From: Candidatus Gastranaerophilales bacterium
Lineage (GTDB): Bacteria; Cyanobacteriota; Vampirovibrionia; Gastranaerophilales; Gastranaerophilaceae
Reading direction: 5' to 3'
Length of the DNA: 64,000 nucleotides
Assembly: GCA_947588745.1 (NCBI GenBank)
Contig: CANPYW010000001.1
Coordinates: 1 to 64,000 of the forward strand
Shown: positions 7,975-16,304 of the stretch, in pieces
Layout: every line of letters starts with the position of its first letter
Position numbering within the stretch: the stretch's first letter is position 1
The notes under the pieces: model-generated
The model's input: the letters and a program-made list of their open reading frames with translations, nothing else
The model's database searches: none
What the model was told of the DNA's origin: nothing
Position numbers and translations under genes: made by a program

Positions 7975-10902
7975 TTATTTATTCAGACTTAATTTTATTT
8001 GTGTTTTCGGTAATTCGGGAGTATGAGCTTTTGTAATTGCACTTTCATCTTTACCAAGGGTTATTCTTAATCCTGCTTGAAGCCCGATACCGTTTCTTCC
8101 GCCATTTGTGATATAAGTTTGGAAAAATCCGGTGAGTCTTTCGCCTATGGTCTTACGAACGCCAATGCCGTATTTTACAAACGGTTTAACGCTTAACTCG
8201 GGAAGTGTTGCATCGGATGCCCGGAATTGAGTTTTATCCATAACGTTCCAAACAACGCTTACGCCCGCATAAGGCTGCCATCCGTTATTTAAGTTACCGA
8301 TAAACTTTAATCCGGGTTCGAAAGTAATAGCATTAAGAGGATCGGAATTTACTCTTATTCCTGCAGCATTTGTATAATCAAAAGTATTAACAAAAGAATA
8401 AGACATCATATAATTTGGTTGGATAATAAATTTTCCGTCGGCAAGTTCCCAATTGTAGCCCGTTTTAGCTGCGATACCCGACATTAAAAGAGTAAAATCA
8501 TCAGAACCGTACATAGTATCAGCATTAGCTATGTTAGAGCCGACGTTAGCGGTTAAACCCGCAAAGTAATTATCTTTATAAGCCATACCGACTACACCCA
8601 GCGTAGCACCGTTTTGATAGATATCAATTCCGTTATAAGCCTGATGAGAGCCGTTATAACCCAAGTAAGCCCCGAACATACCGTCCCATCCGTGTCCTAA
8701 ATCAATAAGTTCGGAGTCAGCACCGAAGAAAGAACCCCAAGCCACGTTAGAAACTTCAGTTCCACCTTTTAATCGGACATTTTCAAACGTTCCGTAAGGT
8801 CTAAACCAGGCCGAGGTATTATCATAAGGAGTATTAGTCGGGTCAAATACCAAGTTAGAATCAGCAGCCGCATATTTGTTTTTGTTTTTCAATGTTTGAC
8901 GTTGAGATTTAGTCATTAACATATACATATCCATATTACGGAATGCTTCATCGTATGAATTTAACTGATTTAAGTAGCCTCCGATTTGAGCCGCTATCGG
9001 AGCCGCCATAACGGCAGGGTTAAAGTCATTATAGCTGTTACCCGTAGGTGCAAAGCTGATACCGTTTGTGCTGCTTGTCGCATTTAACCATCTTAAAGGC
9101 GATAAAGCTTTATGTGATACCCCGTCTTTAATATTCAACTGACTTGAGTATAATCCCATATTCTTCGCCAATTGTTCTTTTGAAATATTACCGTAGCTTA
9201 AAAGAGTATCGGGAATAAAGTTAAAGTCCTCTAACGTAACACCTCTTATTGCCCATAATTTATCAGTTTGACCGGTAGCGGAACTTATATCTACGGATAC
9301 GGAAGTTCCGGGACGCATCAAGCCAAGATTAGCCCTGAAATCATCAAAATGGTCGTTCATTAAATCCAAATGACCACCCATGTTTACCTTAGCATCTTTA
9401 TCAAATTGTGTATTAGCACCAAGGTGAAGATAGCTATTGTTATCAACGGTGATAATTCCCGAAATAAGACCGTCGTTATATACGCTGCTGCCTTGTGTAA
9501 GATTTGTATTACCCGTAATTTTACCGTCAATATTGTTATTAACGATTGCACCGCCCTGTATATTTGTGTTTTCCATTGTGCCGCTGTTATTAACGGTTGT
9601 TTCGCCTTTAACTGTTCCTGAAATTTTTCCGTCTTTACGGTTATTAACGGTTAATCCGCCGCCTTCTGCAGCTTCTACGGTTCCCGAAACGACACTCGAA
9701 TTGTTCACCGTTGAGCTGCTTCCCGTAATTGAACCTAATTTACCTTCGGCATTATTATTAACAACCGCTCCGTTGCTCAATGAGACAGACTCTATCTCTC
9801 CGCTGTTATTTACGGTAGCGTTGTCATTGTCAATTTCGCCCGATACTTTATTTTTTGAAGTGTTATTGAAAACACCGCCGTTTTTATTTGTAAATTTTTT
9901 ACCTAACTTGCCGTTATCCGTATTATTAAAGATGGCGTTATCGTTTGTAACTTCTCCGGTAACTTCACCCGAATTGGTAAAATTACCGCCTGATGAGTTA
10001 GTAACGTTACCGGATACTATTCCCGTGTTTTTAAAAGTCGAGCCGTCTTTATTTTCTGCGGTAGTCAATTGGGAATTTTCCGAGTTAACAAAAAGTCCGC
10101 CATTTTGGTTGACAACTTTATCCATTGTACCGCCTATGTTTGATGCAGTACCTCCGTCATTTATAAGCCCGCCGGTATAACTTCCGTCATTTGTAAATGT
10201 ACCGGTGTTTATCATTTCCGTTTCGCTTTTATAGGTACCGGAGTTATGGAATTGTCCCGAATTGGAAATATCGGCTTCTCCCTTATTTGTAAATTCGGTT
10301 CCTTTACTTATAAAGAAAAGTCCGTCTGTTTCTATATCTTTATTATTGGTTGTATTTTCAGTAAGAAACATAGTAGCTTCTTTAAGATTTTTAAGCAATC
10401 CATCGTTTGTAAAACTGCCGTTAAAGAAGCCTGAATTAGTAAAATTACCTTTATTTGTAAGACTTCCGCTACTTACAAAATTTCCGTCGTTAACTAAAGC
10501 TCCGCCTTCATTGACGGTAATATTTCCATTGTTAACAAATCCGTCTTTGTTATCTATGCTCCCGCCTTCATTAACTGTAATATTTCCATTGTTCAAAAAT
10601 TTGCCCTTGCTGTTTTCTATTTTATCATTTTCGCCTTTAGCGTTTTTGCCGACAACAACATTTCCCGAGTTTGTAAAATTACCATTGCCCGAGTTCTTTA
10701 ATGAACCTGTGAATGTATTTCCATTAGTAGTATTTACGGAAACATTTCCATTCCCCGAATTTGTAACTGAACCTGTACTTTGTCCTGAGAATGACACGTT
10801 TTTGTCACCATGGTCAAAATTTATATTATATTCCCTAGACATTGCAGCTTGGCTTATCATGCATGAAAGCAACACGACAGCAAGAACTCTTTTTCTTTTC
10901 AT
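7975..10902 (-). CDS. autotransporter adhesin (type Va secretion)
   Basis: A 975-residue surface protein. Residues 1-22 are a signal peptide (MKRKRVLAVVLLSCMISQAA). Residues about 25-560 are a low-complexity passenger of repeats such as GGxFxNSGxVxGxVxN, rich in Asn, Gly, Ser and Thr, expected to fold as a beta-helix. A linker with NPAVMAAPIAAQIGGYLNQL follows. The last about 280 residues (from SAWFRPYGTFENV) look like an autotransporter beta-barrel, with GWDGMFGAYLGYNGSHQAY. An extra 25-residue tail (KDESAITKAHTPELPKTQ...) follows the final strand GLQAGLRITLG, which is unusual since barrels normally end in an aromatic residue. The start is set by AAAGGAG. Transcription starts from a promoter with a homopolymer spacer. 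Confidence 0.85.
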   Translation of the reverse strand: MKRKRVLAVVLLSCMISQAAMSREYNINFDHGDKNVSFSGQSTGSVTNSGNGNVSVNTTNGNTFTGSLKNSGNGNFTNSGNVVVGKNAKGENDKIENSKGKFLNNGNITVNEGGSIDNKDGFVNNGNITVNEGGALVNDGNFVSSGSLTNKGNFTNSGFFNGSFTNDGLLKNLKEATMFLTENTTNNKDIETDGLFFISKGTEFTNKGEADISNSGQFHNSGTYKSETEMINTGTFTNDGSYTGGLINDGGTASNIGGTMDKVVNQNGGLFVNSENSQLTTAENKDGSTFKNTGIVSGNVTNSSGGNFTNSGEVTGEVTNDNAIFNNTDNGKLGKKFTNKNGGVFNNTSKNKVSGEIDNDNATVNNSGEIESVSLSNGAVVNNNAEGKLGSITGSSSTVNNSSVVSGTVEAAEGGGLTVNNRKDGKISGTVKGETTVNNSGTMENTNIQGGAIVNNNIDGKITGNTNLTQGSSVYNDGLISGIITVDNNSYLHLGANTQFDKDAKVNMGGHLDLMNDHFDDFRANLGLMRPGTSVSVDISSATGQTDKLWAIRGVTLEDFNFIPDTLLSYGNISKEQLAKNMGLYSSQLNIKDGVSHKALSPLRWLNATSSTNGISFAPTGNSYNDFNPAVMAAPIAAQIGGYLNQLNSYDEAFRNMDMYMLMTKSQRQTLKNKNKYAAADSNLVFDPTNTPYDNTSAWFRPYGTFENVRLKGGTEVSNVAWGSFFGADSELIDLGHGWDGMFGAYLGYNGSHQAYNGIDIYQNGATLGVVGMAYKDNYFAGLTANVGSNIANADTMYGSDDFTLLMSGIAAKTGYNWELADGKFIIQPNYMMSYSFVNTFDYTNAAGIRVNSDPLNAITFEPGLKFIGNLNNGWQPYAGVSVVWNVMDKTQFRASDATLPELSVKPFVKYGIGVRKTIGERLTGFFQTYITNGGRNGIGLQAGLRITLGKDESAITKAHTPELPKTQIKLSLNK

Positions 10903-10966
10903 ACTTCTCCTTTATTTTTAATCTATTCTTAATCCCGGTTGTTTGACTATCTCATAAGACAAATAA

Positions 10967-10993
10967 ATTATAAGGGGGGGGGGAAAATGTCAA
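10967..10993 (-). promoter_or_regulatory. consensus promoter with a C10 tract in its spacer (phase-variable type)
   Basis: Read on the minus strand, TTGACA (10988-10993) is followed by TTTT, ten C (plus-strand G run 10974-10983), T, then TATAAT (10967-10972). The spacer is 15 bases; two extra C would give the optimal 17. It lies 65 bases upstream of the autotransporter ATG and points at it. Homopolymer-spaced promoters of this kind switch expression through slipped-strand mispairing in Neisseria (porA, opc). Boxes and tract are seen directly; switching is inference. Confidence 0.85.
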
Positions 10994-11048
10994 GATATGA
11001 TTTTTGACAAAGACTTCAAGTTAAATTTAAATAAACGAAAATATCATC

Positions 11049-11082
11049 AAAATACCCGAGGACAGGTGCCTTGGGGTATTTT
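11049..11082 (-). terminator. intrinsic terminator after the 11098-11589 gene
   Basis: Arms AAAATACCC (11049-11057) and GGGTATTTT (11074-11082) pair, and the inner GAGG/CCTT can extend the stem. On the minus strand a T-rich stretch follows. It sits directly downstream of the minus-strand gene ending at 11098. Confidence 0.65.
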
Positions 11083-11097
11083 TGATATTCGATTTTA

Positions 11098-11589
11098 TTA
11101 TTTTATCGTATCATCTTTCATTCGAAAAGTGCGTACCATGGTAAATTTAGGCTTATCACCCCGGGGTGATAATTTTGCAACCCGGCCGACTATTTCGCCG
11201 TTGCCATCCGCCAAGTCATAAACATCGTCGGAATTGTTGTCGTTATATTTTATTCGATAGGCACAGGGATAATTTACGGGTAAATCAACGGAATTTTTTA
11301 ATATATTATCCGTATCATCCCGCATGTCGGCTGTCCAATTTATTGCGAAATGAGGTTTTTCATCTCCCGTATTTTCTATAACACCCACATCATAGTGCCT
11401 GCCCGGTTCTAAATCGTTAAATTCGATTTGTTCGTTGTTTCCTTTCACAAAATCGCTGACTTGAGTACCCGTTACGGTATCAAAAAGCCCGTAAGCTCTT
11501 TGCGAAAGTGTACAATCTATTACAATTCTTCTCGGTTGCGGAACTAACACAACTTCAGGCATTTCATCAGTAAATTTTTCTTGTTTCAT
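11098..11589 (-). CDS. hypothetical protein (163 aa)
   Basis: The start at 11589 has AGGAGAAGTT immediately upstream. The protein begins MKQEKFTDEMPEVVLVPQPR and has no signal peptide or membrane helix. Central segments such as FNDLEPGRHYDVGVIENTGD look like beta-strands of an immunoglobulin- or fibronectin-like fold, but this is only an impression. The C-terminal part has an Asp-rich stretch (NDNNSDDVYDLADGNGE). Not recognised. It is followed by its own terminator and lies upstream of the adhesin on the same strand; the adhesin has a separate promoter. Confidence 0.6.
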   Translation of the reverse strand: MKQEKFTDEMPEVVLVPQPRRIVIDCTLSQRAYGLFDTVTGTQVSDFVKGNNEQIEFNDLEPGRHYDVGVIENTGDEKPHFAINWTADMRDDTDNILKNSVDLPVNYPCAYRIKYNDNNSDDVYDLADGNGEIVGRVAKLSPRGDKPKFTMVRTFRMKDDTIK

Positions 11590-11848
11590 AACTTCTCCTT
11601 TTTGTTATTTTTTGCTTAACCGACACAAAGTTTAATAATCGTTATTTTATTATCACTCATCTTCAATGGAACTAAATGCATAAATAAATCTTTCCAAACT
11701 TTAACTTGTTGAGAGTTAATTTAATTGCGGTATTTAAAATATTTTCCGGCATAGTTTATTATGCAATAAAATGACTACGGGCAATGACTTTTGGTCATTA
11801 TATTTTTTAATTATTAAATCGGACATAAACTTTATAAACAGCAATTTC

Positions 11849-11876
11849 TTGACAACAATCTAATTCCGATTATAAT
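11849..11876 (+). promoter_or_regulatory. sigma70-type promoter for the SnoaL-like gene
   Basis: A perfect TTGACA (11849-11854) and a perfect TATAAT (11871-11876) are separated by 16 bases. The start codon of the plus-strand gene follows at 11935. The remaining spacer 11590-11848 shows nothing else clear apart from the upstream region of the divergent gene. Confidence 0.8.
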
Positions 11877-11934
11877 GCTTTTATAAAAAATCTGTTGTCA
11901 TTAATCTTTAAAATTTACAAAAAAGGAAACGGAT

Positions 11935-12351
11935 ATGAATTTAATCGAGCGCAATAAAGAATTAATGAAAAAATTTGAAAAAATGATAAATACGGCTGAT
12001 GATAAATTAGCACGGGAATTGGTTGCACCGGAAGCGGCATTTTATACCCCGGCAAGCCCCGAGCCTCTTTATGGCGGCAAAGGTTATTTATCCGTAGTTC
12101 ATTGGATGCGTGAGGGTTTTAGTGACGTGCAGTGGCATATAAAAGATATGGTAGCGGATGAGGATAAAGTTGCGGTTAAATGGGATTTAACGGGTACACA
12201 CGATGGCGAATTTATGGGAATAAAACCGACAAACAAAAAAATTTCCGTTTGCGTCATGAATTTTTATTATTTTAATAAAGACGGTCAAGTTATAAATGAT
12301 ATTGCAGCAGAAGGAATGATAGGAATTCTTCGTAGAATTGGAGCAATGTAG
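11935..12351 (+). CDS. SnoaL-like polyketide cyclase / ester cyclase family protein
   Basis: A 138-residue protein with the NTF2-like cone fold pattern of SnoaL-type ester cyclases: helix (MNLIERNKELMKKFEKMINT), Leu-Val region AAFYTPASPEPLYGGKGY, then FSDVQWHIKDMVADEDKVAV, GTHDGEFMGIKPTNKKI and a final GQVINDIAAEGM. In this family short acidic and His residues in the pocket act on small hydrophobic substrates; the substrate here is unknown. AAAGGAAA precedes the ATG and a consensus promoter lies 59 bases upstream, so it is a strongly expressed single gene. Confidence 0.7.
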   Translation: MNLIERNKELMKKFEKMINTADDKLARELVAPEAAFYTPASPEPLYGGKGYLSVVHWMREGFSDVQWHIKDMVADEDKVAVKWDLTGTHDGEFMGIKPTNKKISVCVMNFYYFNKDGQVINDIAAEGMIGILRRIGAM

Positions 12352-12413
12352 TATACGAATTACAAAAAATTCGACAATTCCGCATATATAAATTACCGTT
12401 TGGGATTTATAAA

Positions 12414-12549
12414 ATGATTATAAATACAGGCGGAAGAAGGACACCGTTTAATATTACGGCGAATGGCTTTTAAACAGATTTAAAGAGGGGTTTGTGTATT
12501 CAAGAAACCCTTTTTACCCTGCAAAAATTACAAGATACGAATTAAAATA
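12414..12549 (+). pseudogene. truncated, frameshifted copy of a DUF1848 gene start
   Basis: These about 135 bases align with the first about 135 bases of the intact DUF1848 gene at 25285: both begin ATGATTATAAATAC and share GCGAATGGCTTTTAAA and ATTTAAAGAGG. The copy has lost a base after GGAAGAA, so the frame breaks, and similarity stops at GAATTAAAA. It is a diverged relic. It and the intact gene border the accessory stretch between them. Confidence 0.7.
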
Positions 12550-12794
12550 AAAGGCTTTGCTGACTTTTGCAACGGAATTTCCAAATGTGATATAATAATT
12601 TCAAAGCAGAATCAAAAGAAGTATAAAAAATTTTTCAGATGAATTTGAGAAAAATTTAAGCAGATTTTAAAACTAATGTTGCCCAAAATTCCTAAACTGT
12701 CTGATTAAAATTCCTAAACCGTCTGCTCATTTACAACAATGTTGTACTTATTAAGAGAAAACTTTGAACAAACAAAAAAAGAATTTTAAAAAAA
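12550..12794. other. gene-poor spacer
   Basis: No convincing reading frame. It contains two near-identical stretches, CCTAAACTGTCTGATT and CCTAAACCGTCTGCTC, 26 bases apart, each preceded by AAATT; their meaning is unknown. The stretch joins two decayed gene copies. Confidence 0.35.
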
Positions 12795-12795
12795 T

Positions 12796-12979
12796 AATTT
12801 AACATTTGAATATGTTATATACACTTATATGTTTGACCATCAAAGAAGATTATATGTCAATATTAACCCGAATAATATACCATACTATAAAATCAGAATA
12901 CAAATTATTAGATAATCATCCAAACGCAAAGGCTTGGCAGGTTATTGTTCCTGCTTTGGCTAAAGAATTAAATTTATAA
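12796..12979 (+). pseudogene. internally deleted copy of the SGNH-like gene
   Basis: The frame around 12805-12890 reads TFEYVIYTYMFDHQRRLY, matching NIEYFIYTYIYDHKRRLY of the intact gene that follows. After a jump and frame change the last 66 bases are identical to the 3' end of that gene. So a tandem paralog has lost its 5' part and its middle. The event is probably recent for the 3' end (perfect identity) or maintained by gene conversion. Confidence 0.7.
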
Positions 12980-12981
12980 AA
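12916..12981 (+). repeat. 66-bp exact direct repeat, copy 1
   Basis: Bases 12916-12981 are identical to 13821-13886, 905 bases apart. Both encode the C-terminal HPNAKAWQVIVPALAKELNL of the SGNH-like protein plus its stop codon. Recombination between them would delete the intact gene. Confidence 0.9.
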
Positions 12982-13011
12982 CTTAATTTTTAAATTTAAA
13001 GGATTTTATTT

Positions 13012-13884
13012 ATGATTAATAAAAAAATACGAAATAGAATAATTAAAATAATTGTAACTAACATTTCACTTATAATTCTGGTTGTAATAGGAACAGAATT
13101 ATTAGCTTCAAGTATATTTGACCATTTTAATTATTATTATCCTCCTGAATATTTTAGCATTAATAATGATTTTAGATATCCGGCAATATACCCTGAGAGT
13201 GAAGGGAAAAAAGATATTGTTATCGCAGGATGTTCATTTACTTATGGTGATAAATTAAATACTAATGAAATTTTTTCGAGTATATTATCAAACTTCACGC
13301 ATAGAAATGTATATAATATAGGACTTTCAGGCGGTTCTCCCAGAGACATTTTATATATTCTTAATAATACTGAAATATTAAACAAATTAATTATTAATAA
13401 AACTAATATTGAATATTTTATTTATACATATATTTATGATCATAAAAGACGTTTATACAGTAATACAAGACCAACCGTTCCATTTTTTATTCCAATAAAA
13501 AATTATAAGAAATTACAATATATTTATTTGCCACTTTTAATAAATCATTCTTATATAATTAATTATATAAATTATTTTTTATATAACAAAGGTTTTTTTG
13601 TAAATAAAAATAAATTATTCAAACTTTATATGCAAGAAATAAAAAATAAAATTAAAAGTGTATGTAAAAGTTCTGAATTTATAATATTAGTTTACGATTA
13701 TGAAGTTTCAGATATTCAAATGTTTACAGAACTAGAAAAAGCTGGATTCAAAGTAATATATCTTGATAAAATTTTAAATTTTAATATCAATGATGACCAA
13801 TACCAAGTGCCGGATAAATTTCATCCAAACGCAAAGGCTTGGCAGGTTATTGTTCCTGCTTTGGCTAAAGAATTAAATTTATAA
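13012..13884 (+). CDS. membrane-anchored SGNH-hydrolase-like protein
   Basis: 290 residues with one N-terminal membrane helix (about 12-32) and the rest probably outside. A block-I-like motif IAGCSFTYGD places Ser 75 as the nucleophile; the C-terminal KFHPNAKAW places His 271 as the DxxH-type base. Between them YIYDHKRRLY is shared by all four paralogs of this window (18717, 55028, 55975). SGNH enzymes act as esterases or acyltransferases on lipids or glycans; the substrate here is unknown. AAAGGA precedes the ATG. A broken tandem copy lies directly upstream. Very AT-rich codon use. Confidence 0.65.
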   Translation: MINKKIRNRIIKIIVTNISLIILVVIGTELLASSIFDHFNYYYPPEYFSINNDFRYPAIYPESEGKKDIVIAGCSFTYGDKLNTNEIFSSILSNFTHRNVYNIGLSGGSPRDILYILNNTEILNKLIINKTNIEYFIYTYIYDHKRRLYSNTRPTVPFFIPIKNYKKLQYIYLPLLINHSYIINYINYFLYNKGFFVNKNKLFKLYMQEIKNKIKSVCKSSEFIILVYDYEVSDIQMFTELEKAGFKVIYLDKILNFNINDDQYQVPDKFHPNAKAWQVIVPALAKELNL

Positions 13885-13886
13885 AA
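13821..13886 (+). repeat. 66-bp exact direct repeat, copy 2
   Basis: 3' end of the intact SGNH-like gene; identical to 12916-12981. Confidence 0.9.
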
Positions 13887-14042
13887 TTTATTTTTTTGTT
13901 ATAATAAAATACGATATAAATTTTAAACTTAAATAGGCCAATATAGTGTAGTTGGATTGGTAGCAGGTTTTTAATTAATCCTTTGTAATAATATAAGCAA
14001 TTCTTTTTTTAGCTTAGTTTTATAATAAACAGAGCTAAAAAT

Positions 14043-16130
14043 ATGAATATAAATTTTTCAAAATCCGTTCAAATTCCCCAAATTATAAATAAATTCTGCA
14101 CCAATCCGATAAATTTTAAAGGCAGAAGCAAACAAGATTGTCTTGAATTACAAAAATTAACCCCCGAGGCTGAAGCTCAATATCAAGAACAAAAAGCACA
14201 AACAAATGCGGAAATAAAAGCATATCTGGAAAGAAAATCTTATCTTGAAGCTCGTAAATCAGCTTGTGAAGAAGAAAAAGTCTTTTACGAAGATATTATA
14301 AATCCGGATAAACCCTATTATCAACAACTAAACGATTTAATTGAAACGCTGAAACCGTTTGAGGCACAGGAAGAAGAATACAAAGCCAAAAGACAAGAAG
14401 TTCACGATTGTATAACATACAATGCATTTATGGAGCCTAATTGGAGGGAAAATATTATCAGGATATTAAACAAATACAAACCTGATTATCAAACTTCTAA
14501 AGATTCAAAAAGTACATCTAAAACATTTTTAAAAGCTTTGGTTCTTGAAACAATGAAAGAACTTGATAATGATTACAATGATAAAAGGGAAAAAGAATTA
14601 TCAAGATTCTCGCAAAGTTGTAATCGAATTTTAATTTCGTATTTTTCGGATAAACAAAAAGACACTGAAGATATTTATTCTTCTTGGAGAAATCATGTAA
14701 TAACAACTGCGTTTGATTCCGGAAATATTAATTCTCTAAATGAAAGAATAACAAACTGTAACAAAGAAATAAATTATTATAATTCTGACATTTCCGATTT
14801 AAATAAAGGAATAGAAAGATTAAAAGAAAAATTATTATTATATAGAAAATATTTGGTATCCAATCCTCAAACCGCTCCTTTTTACAAACCTTTTCAAAAT
14901 GAGGATCAAACCTATCAGGAATTAATTCGTTCGGGGTTCTGTATCGACGCTGAAGATATATTAGATGAACACTTTGATAATTCATATTTAAAAGAACTGA
15001 AAAATATGGGATTAATAAAACTGTTACCAACTTGGAATTACACTTTAGTTGATTTAACAGATGAAACCTCAATACAAACAACTCAAACCTTAAAAGCAAA
15101 AAAAGGCAAATTAAGAAGCCTAAAACAAATTAAAAAAGAATATAATCTTCCTGAAAGTTATATTATTAATGCTAATTTGCCAATGATTGAGTTTGTATCA
15201 CGTAATAAGGATTATAACAAGAGCTTAACTTTTTTCGAAATAGATGATACAAGCGAAAAATCACTGGAAGAACAAATAGCAAGATATCAAAGAACCAAAT
15301 GCGTTCCTATGGATAAATATTATTGCAAAGGATTTTCTACACCTCCGAAAGAAAGGTTTATTTCTGCAACATTATTAAAGAAGTTAGGCTTTTTCAGTGC
15401 GAACGGACTTATACAACTGGTAAAAAACGGGAAATTAGAAGGTTATATCAAACAAGTTGAAACAAAGCAAGGTCCAAAAACTCAAGCATATATAGATTTA
15501 AGCGTCCCCGAAAATATAGATAAATTAACAGAATTAAGAGATAAAAATAAAACCACTCTTTCTTTAAGTGAATTTGCAAAAGCCTCAGGCATCTCCCAAA
15601 AAAATCTTATGGAAAATATTAAAGACGGAAATGTCGATATAATAAAAGATATTATTTTAAATATGGATTTAGACCATATTTATATTGATTTAAATGTTGA
15701 AAAAAACCGTCAATTTTTATTTGAAAAAGAATTTGAACAGCAATTAAAAAGGGAACAAACACAACAAGAAAGACAAGAAAAAGAACTACAAAGAATAAAT
15801 AACAAAGATTTAAGAGAAAAATATGCTTCCCTAAGAATGAAACTTGTATGGTATTTTTGTCCAAAAACAAAACAAATAGCCTCACAAATGGCTTCAAAAG
15901 ACGGTTATTTATGTAAACTGCTTGAAAAAGATACTAATGATGAAGAATTAACTCAACATGAAAAAATAAAAATAAATTCATACCGAAAAAATTTATGGTT
16001 AACAGCCGGCAATGATGAATTAAAAGAAGGATTTAAAAAAGCTAATGAAATTCTTAAACAATTAAACAACTCAGGTGTTGACTCCATTGATGATGAAGAA
16101 ATAAGAAATATTATTAAAATGTATTCTTAA
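14043..16130 (+). CDS. hypothetical coiled-coil protein, lineage-type 'NFKG' N-terminus
   Basis: 695 residues. The N-terminus (MNINFSKSVQIPQIINKF, then NPINFKGRS) has the short tag I associate with proteins of gut Melainabacteria. Residues about 35-330 are largely alpha-helical and rich in Glu, Lys and Gln, with likely coiled coils. Around 440-540 two segments resemble small helix-turn-helix units (LLKKLGFFSANGLIQLVKNG and LSEFAKASGISQKNLMENI). A second coiled coil (EFEQQLKREQTQQERQEKEL) and a helical end follow. No signal peptide. Function not recognised. Weak ribosome-binding site (AGAG). Confidence 0.65.
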   Translation: MNINFSKSVQIPQIINKFCTNPINFKGRSKQDCLELQKLTPEAEAQYQEQKAQTNAEIKAYLERKSYLEARKSACEEEKVFYEDIINPDKPYYQQLNDLIETLKPFEAQEEEYKAKRQEVHDCITYNAFMEPNWRENIIRILNKYKPDYQTSKDSKSTSKTFLKALVLETMKELDNDYNDKREKELSRFSQSCNRILISYFSDKQKDTEDIYSSWRNHVITTAFDSGNINSLNERITNCNKEINYYNSDISDLNKGIERLKEKLLLYRKYLVSNPQTAPFYKPFQNEDQTYQELIRSGFCIDAEDILDEHFDNSYLKELKNMGLIKLLPTWNYTLVDLTDETSIQTTQTLKAKKGKLRSLKQIKKEYNLPESYIINANLPMIEFVSRNKDYNKSLTFFEIDDTSEKSLEEQIARYQRTKCVPMDKYYCKGFSTPPKERFISATLLKKLGFFSANGLIQLVKNGKLEGYIKQVETKQGPKTQAYIDLSVPENIDKLTELRDKNKTTLSLSEFAKASGISQKNLMENIKDGNVDIIKDIILNMDLDHIYIDLNVEKNRQFLFEKEFEQQLKREQTQQERQEKELQRINNKDLREKYASLRMKLVWYFCPKTKQIASQMASKDGYLCKLLEKDTNDEELTQHEKIKINSYRKNLWLTAGNDELKEGFKKANEILKQLNNSGVDSIDDEEIRNIIKMYS

Positions 16131-16145
16131 GTTGTAAAGAGTAAT

Positions 16146-16304
16146 TTGATATTTACGGTTAGTTTTATAAAGCAAATTATTGAGCTGAAGGCGAAATCAA
16201 TGAGCCTGTATGCGTTAGTTGATTATTTCGGAAAAGACCGTTTTGTAGATTCTGAACAACTTTTTACTTGTTTATCCGGAAAATTGCAGTACCTGATTAA
16301 ATTA
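16146..16304 (+). pseudogene. possible C-truncated coding remnant
   Basis: The plus frame reads FIKQIIELKAKSMSLYALVD, then YFGKDRFVDSEQLFTCLSG before colliding with the end of a minus-strand gene at 16302. The composition looks protein-like rather than random, but there is no proper start (TTG without ribosome-binding site) and no family match. It may be a scrap of a lost gene. Confidence 0.25.

Noticed and set aside
9437-10921. Long plus-strand open frames opposite the autotransporter passenger
   Set aside because: They are antisense shadows of the Asn/Gly/Ser-rich repeat region; no ribosome-binding sites, and composition mirrors the real gene.
13936-13992. Possible tRNA (GGCCAATATAGTGTAGTTGG...)
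   Set aside because: The first bases resemble an acceptor and D arm, but no T-arm GTTCRAATC, no complementary 3' acceptor end and no convincing anticodon stem follow.
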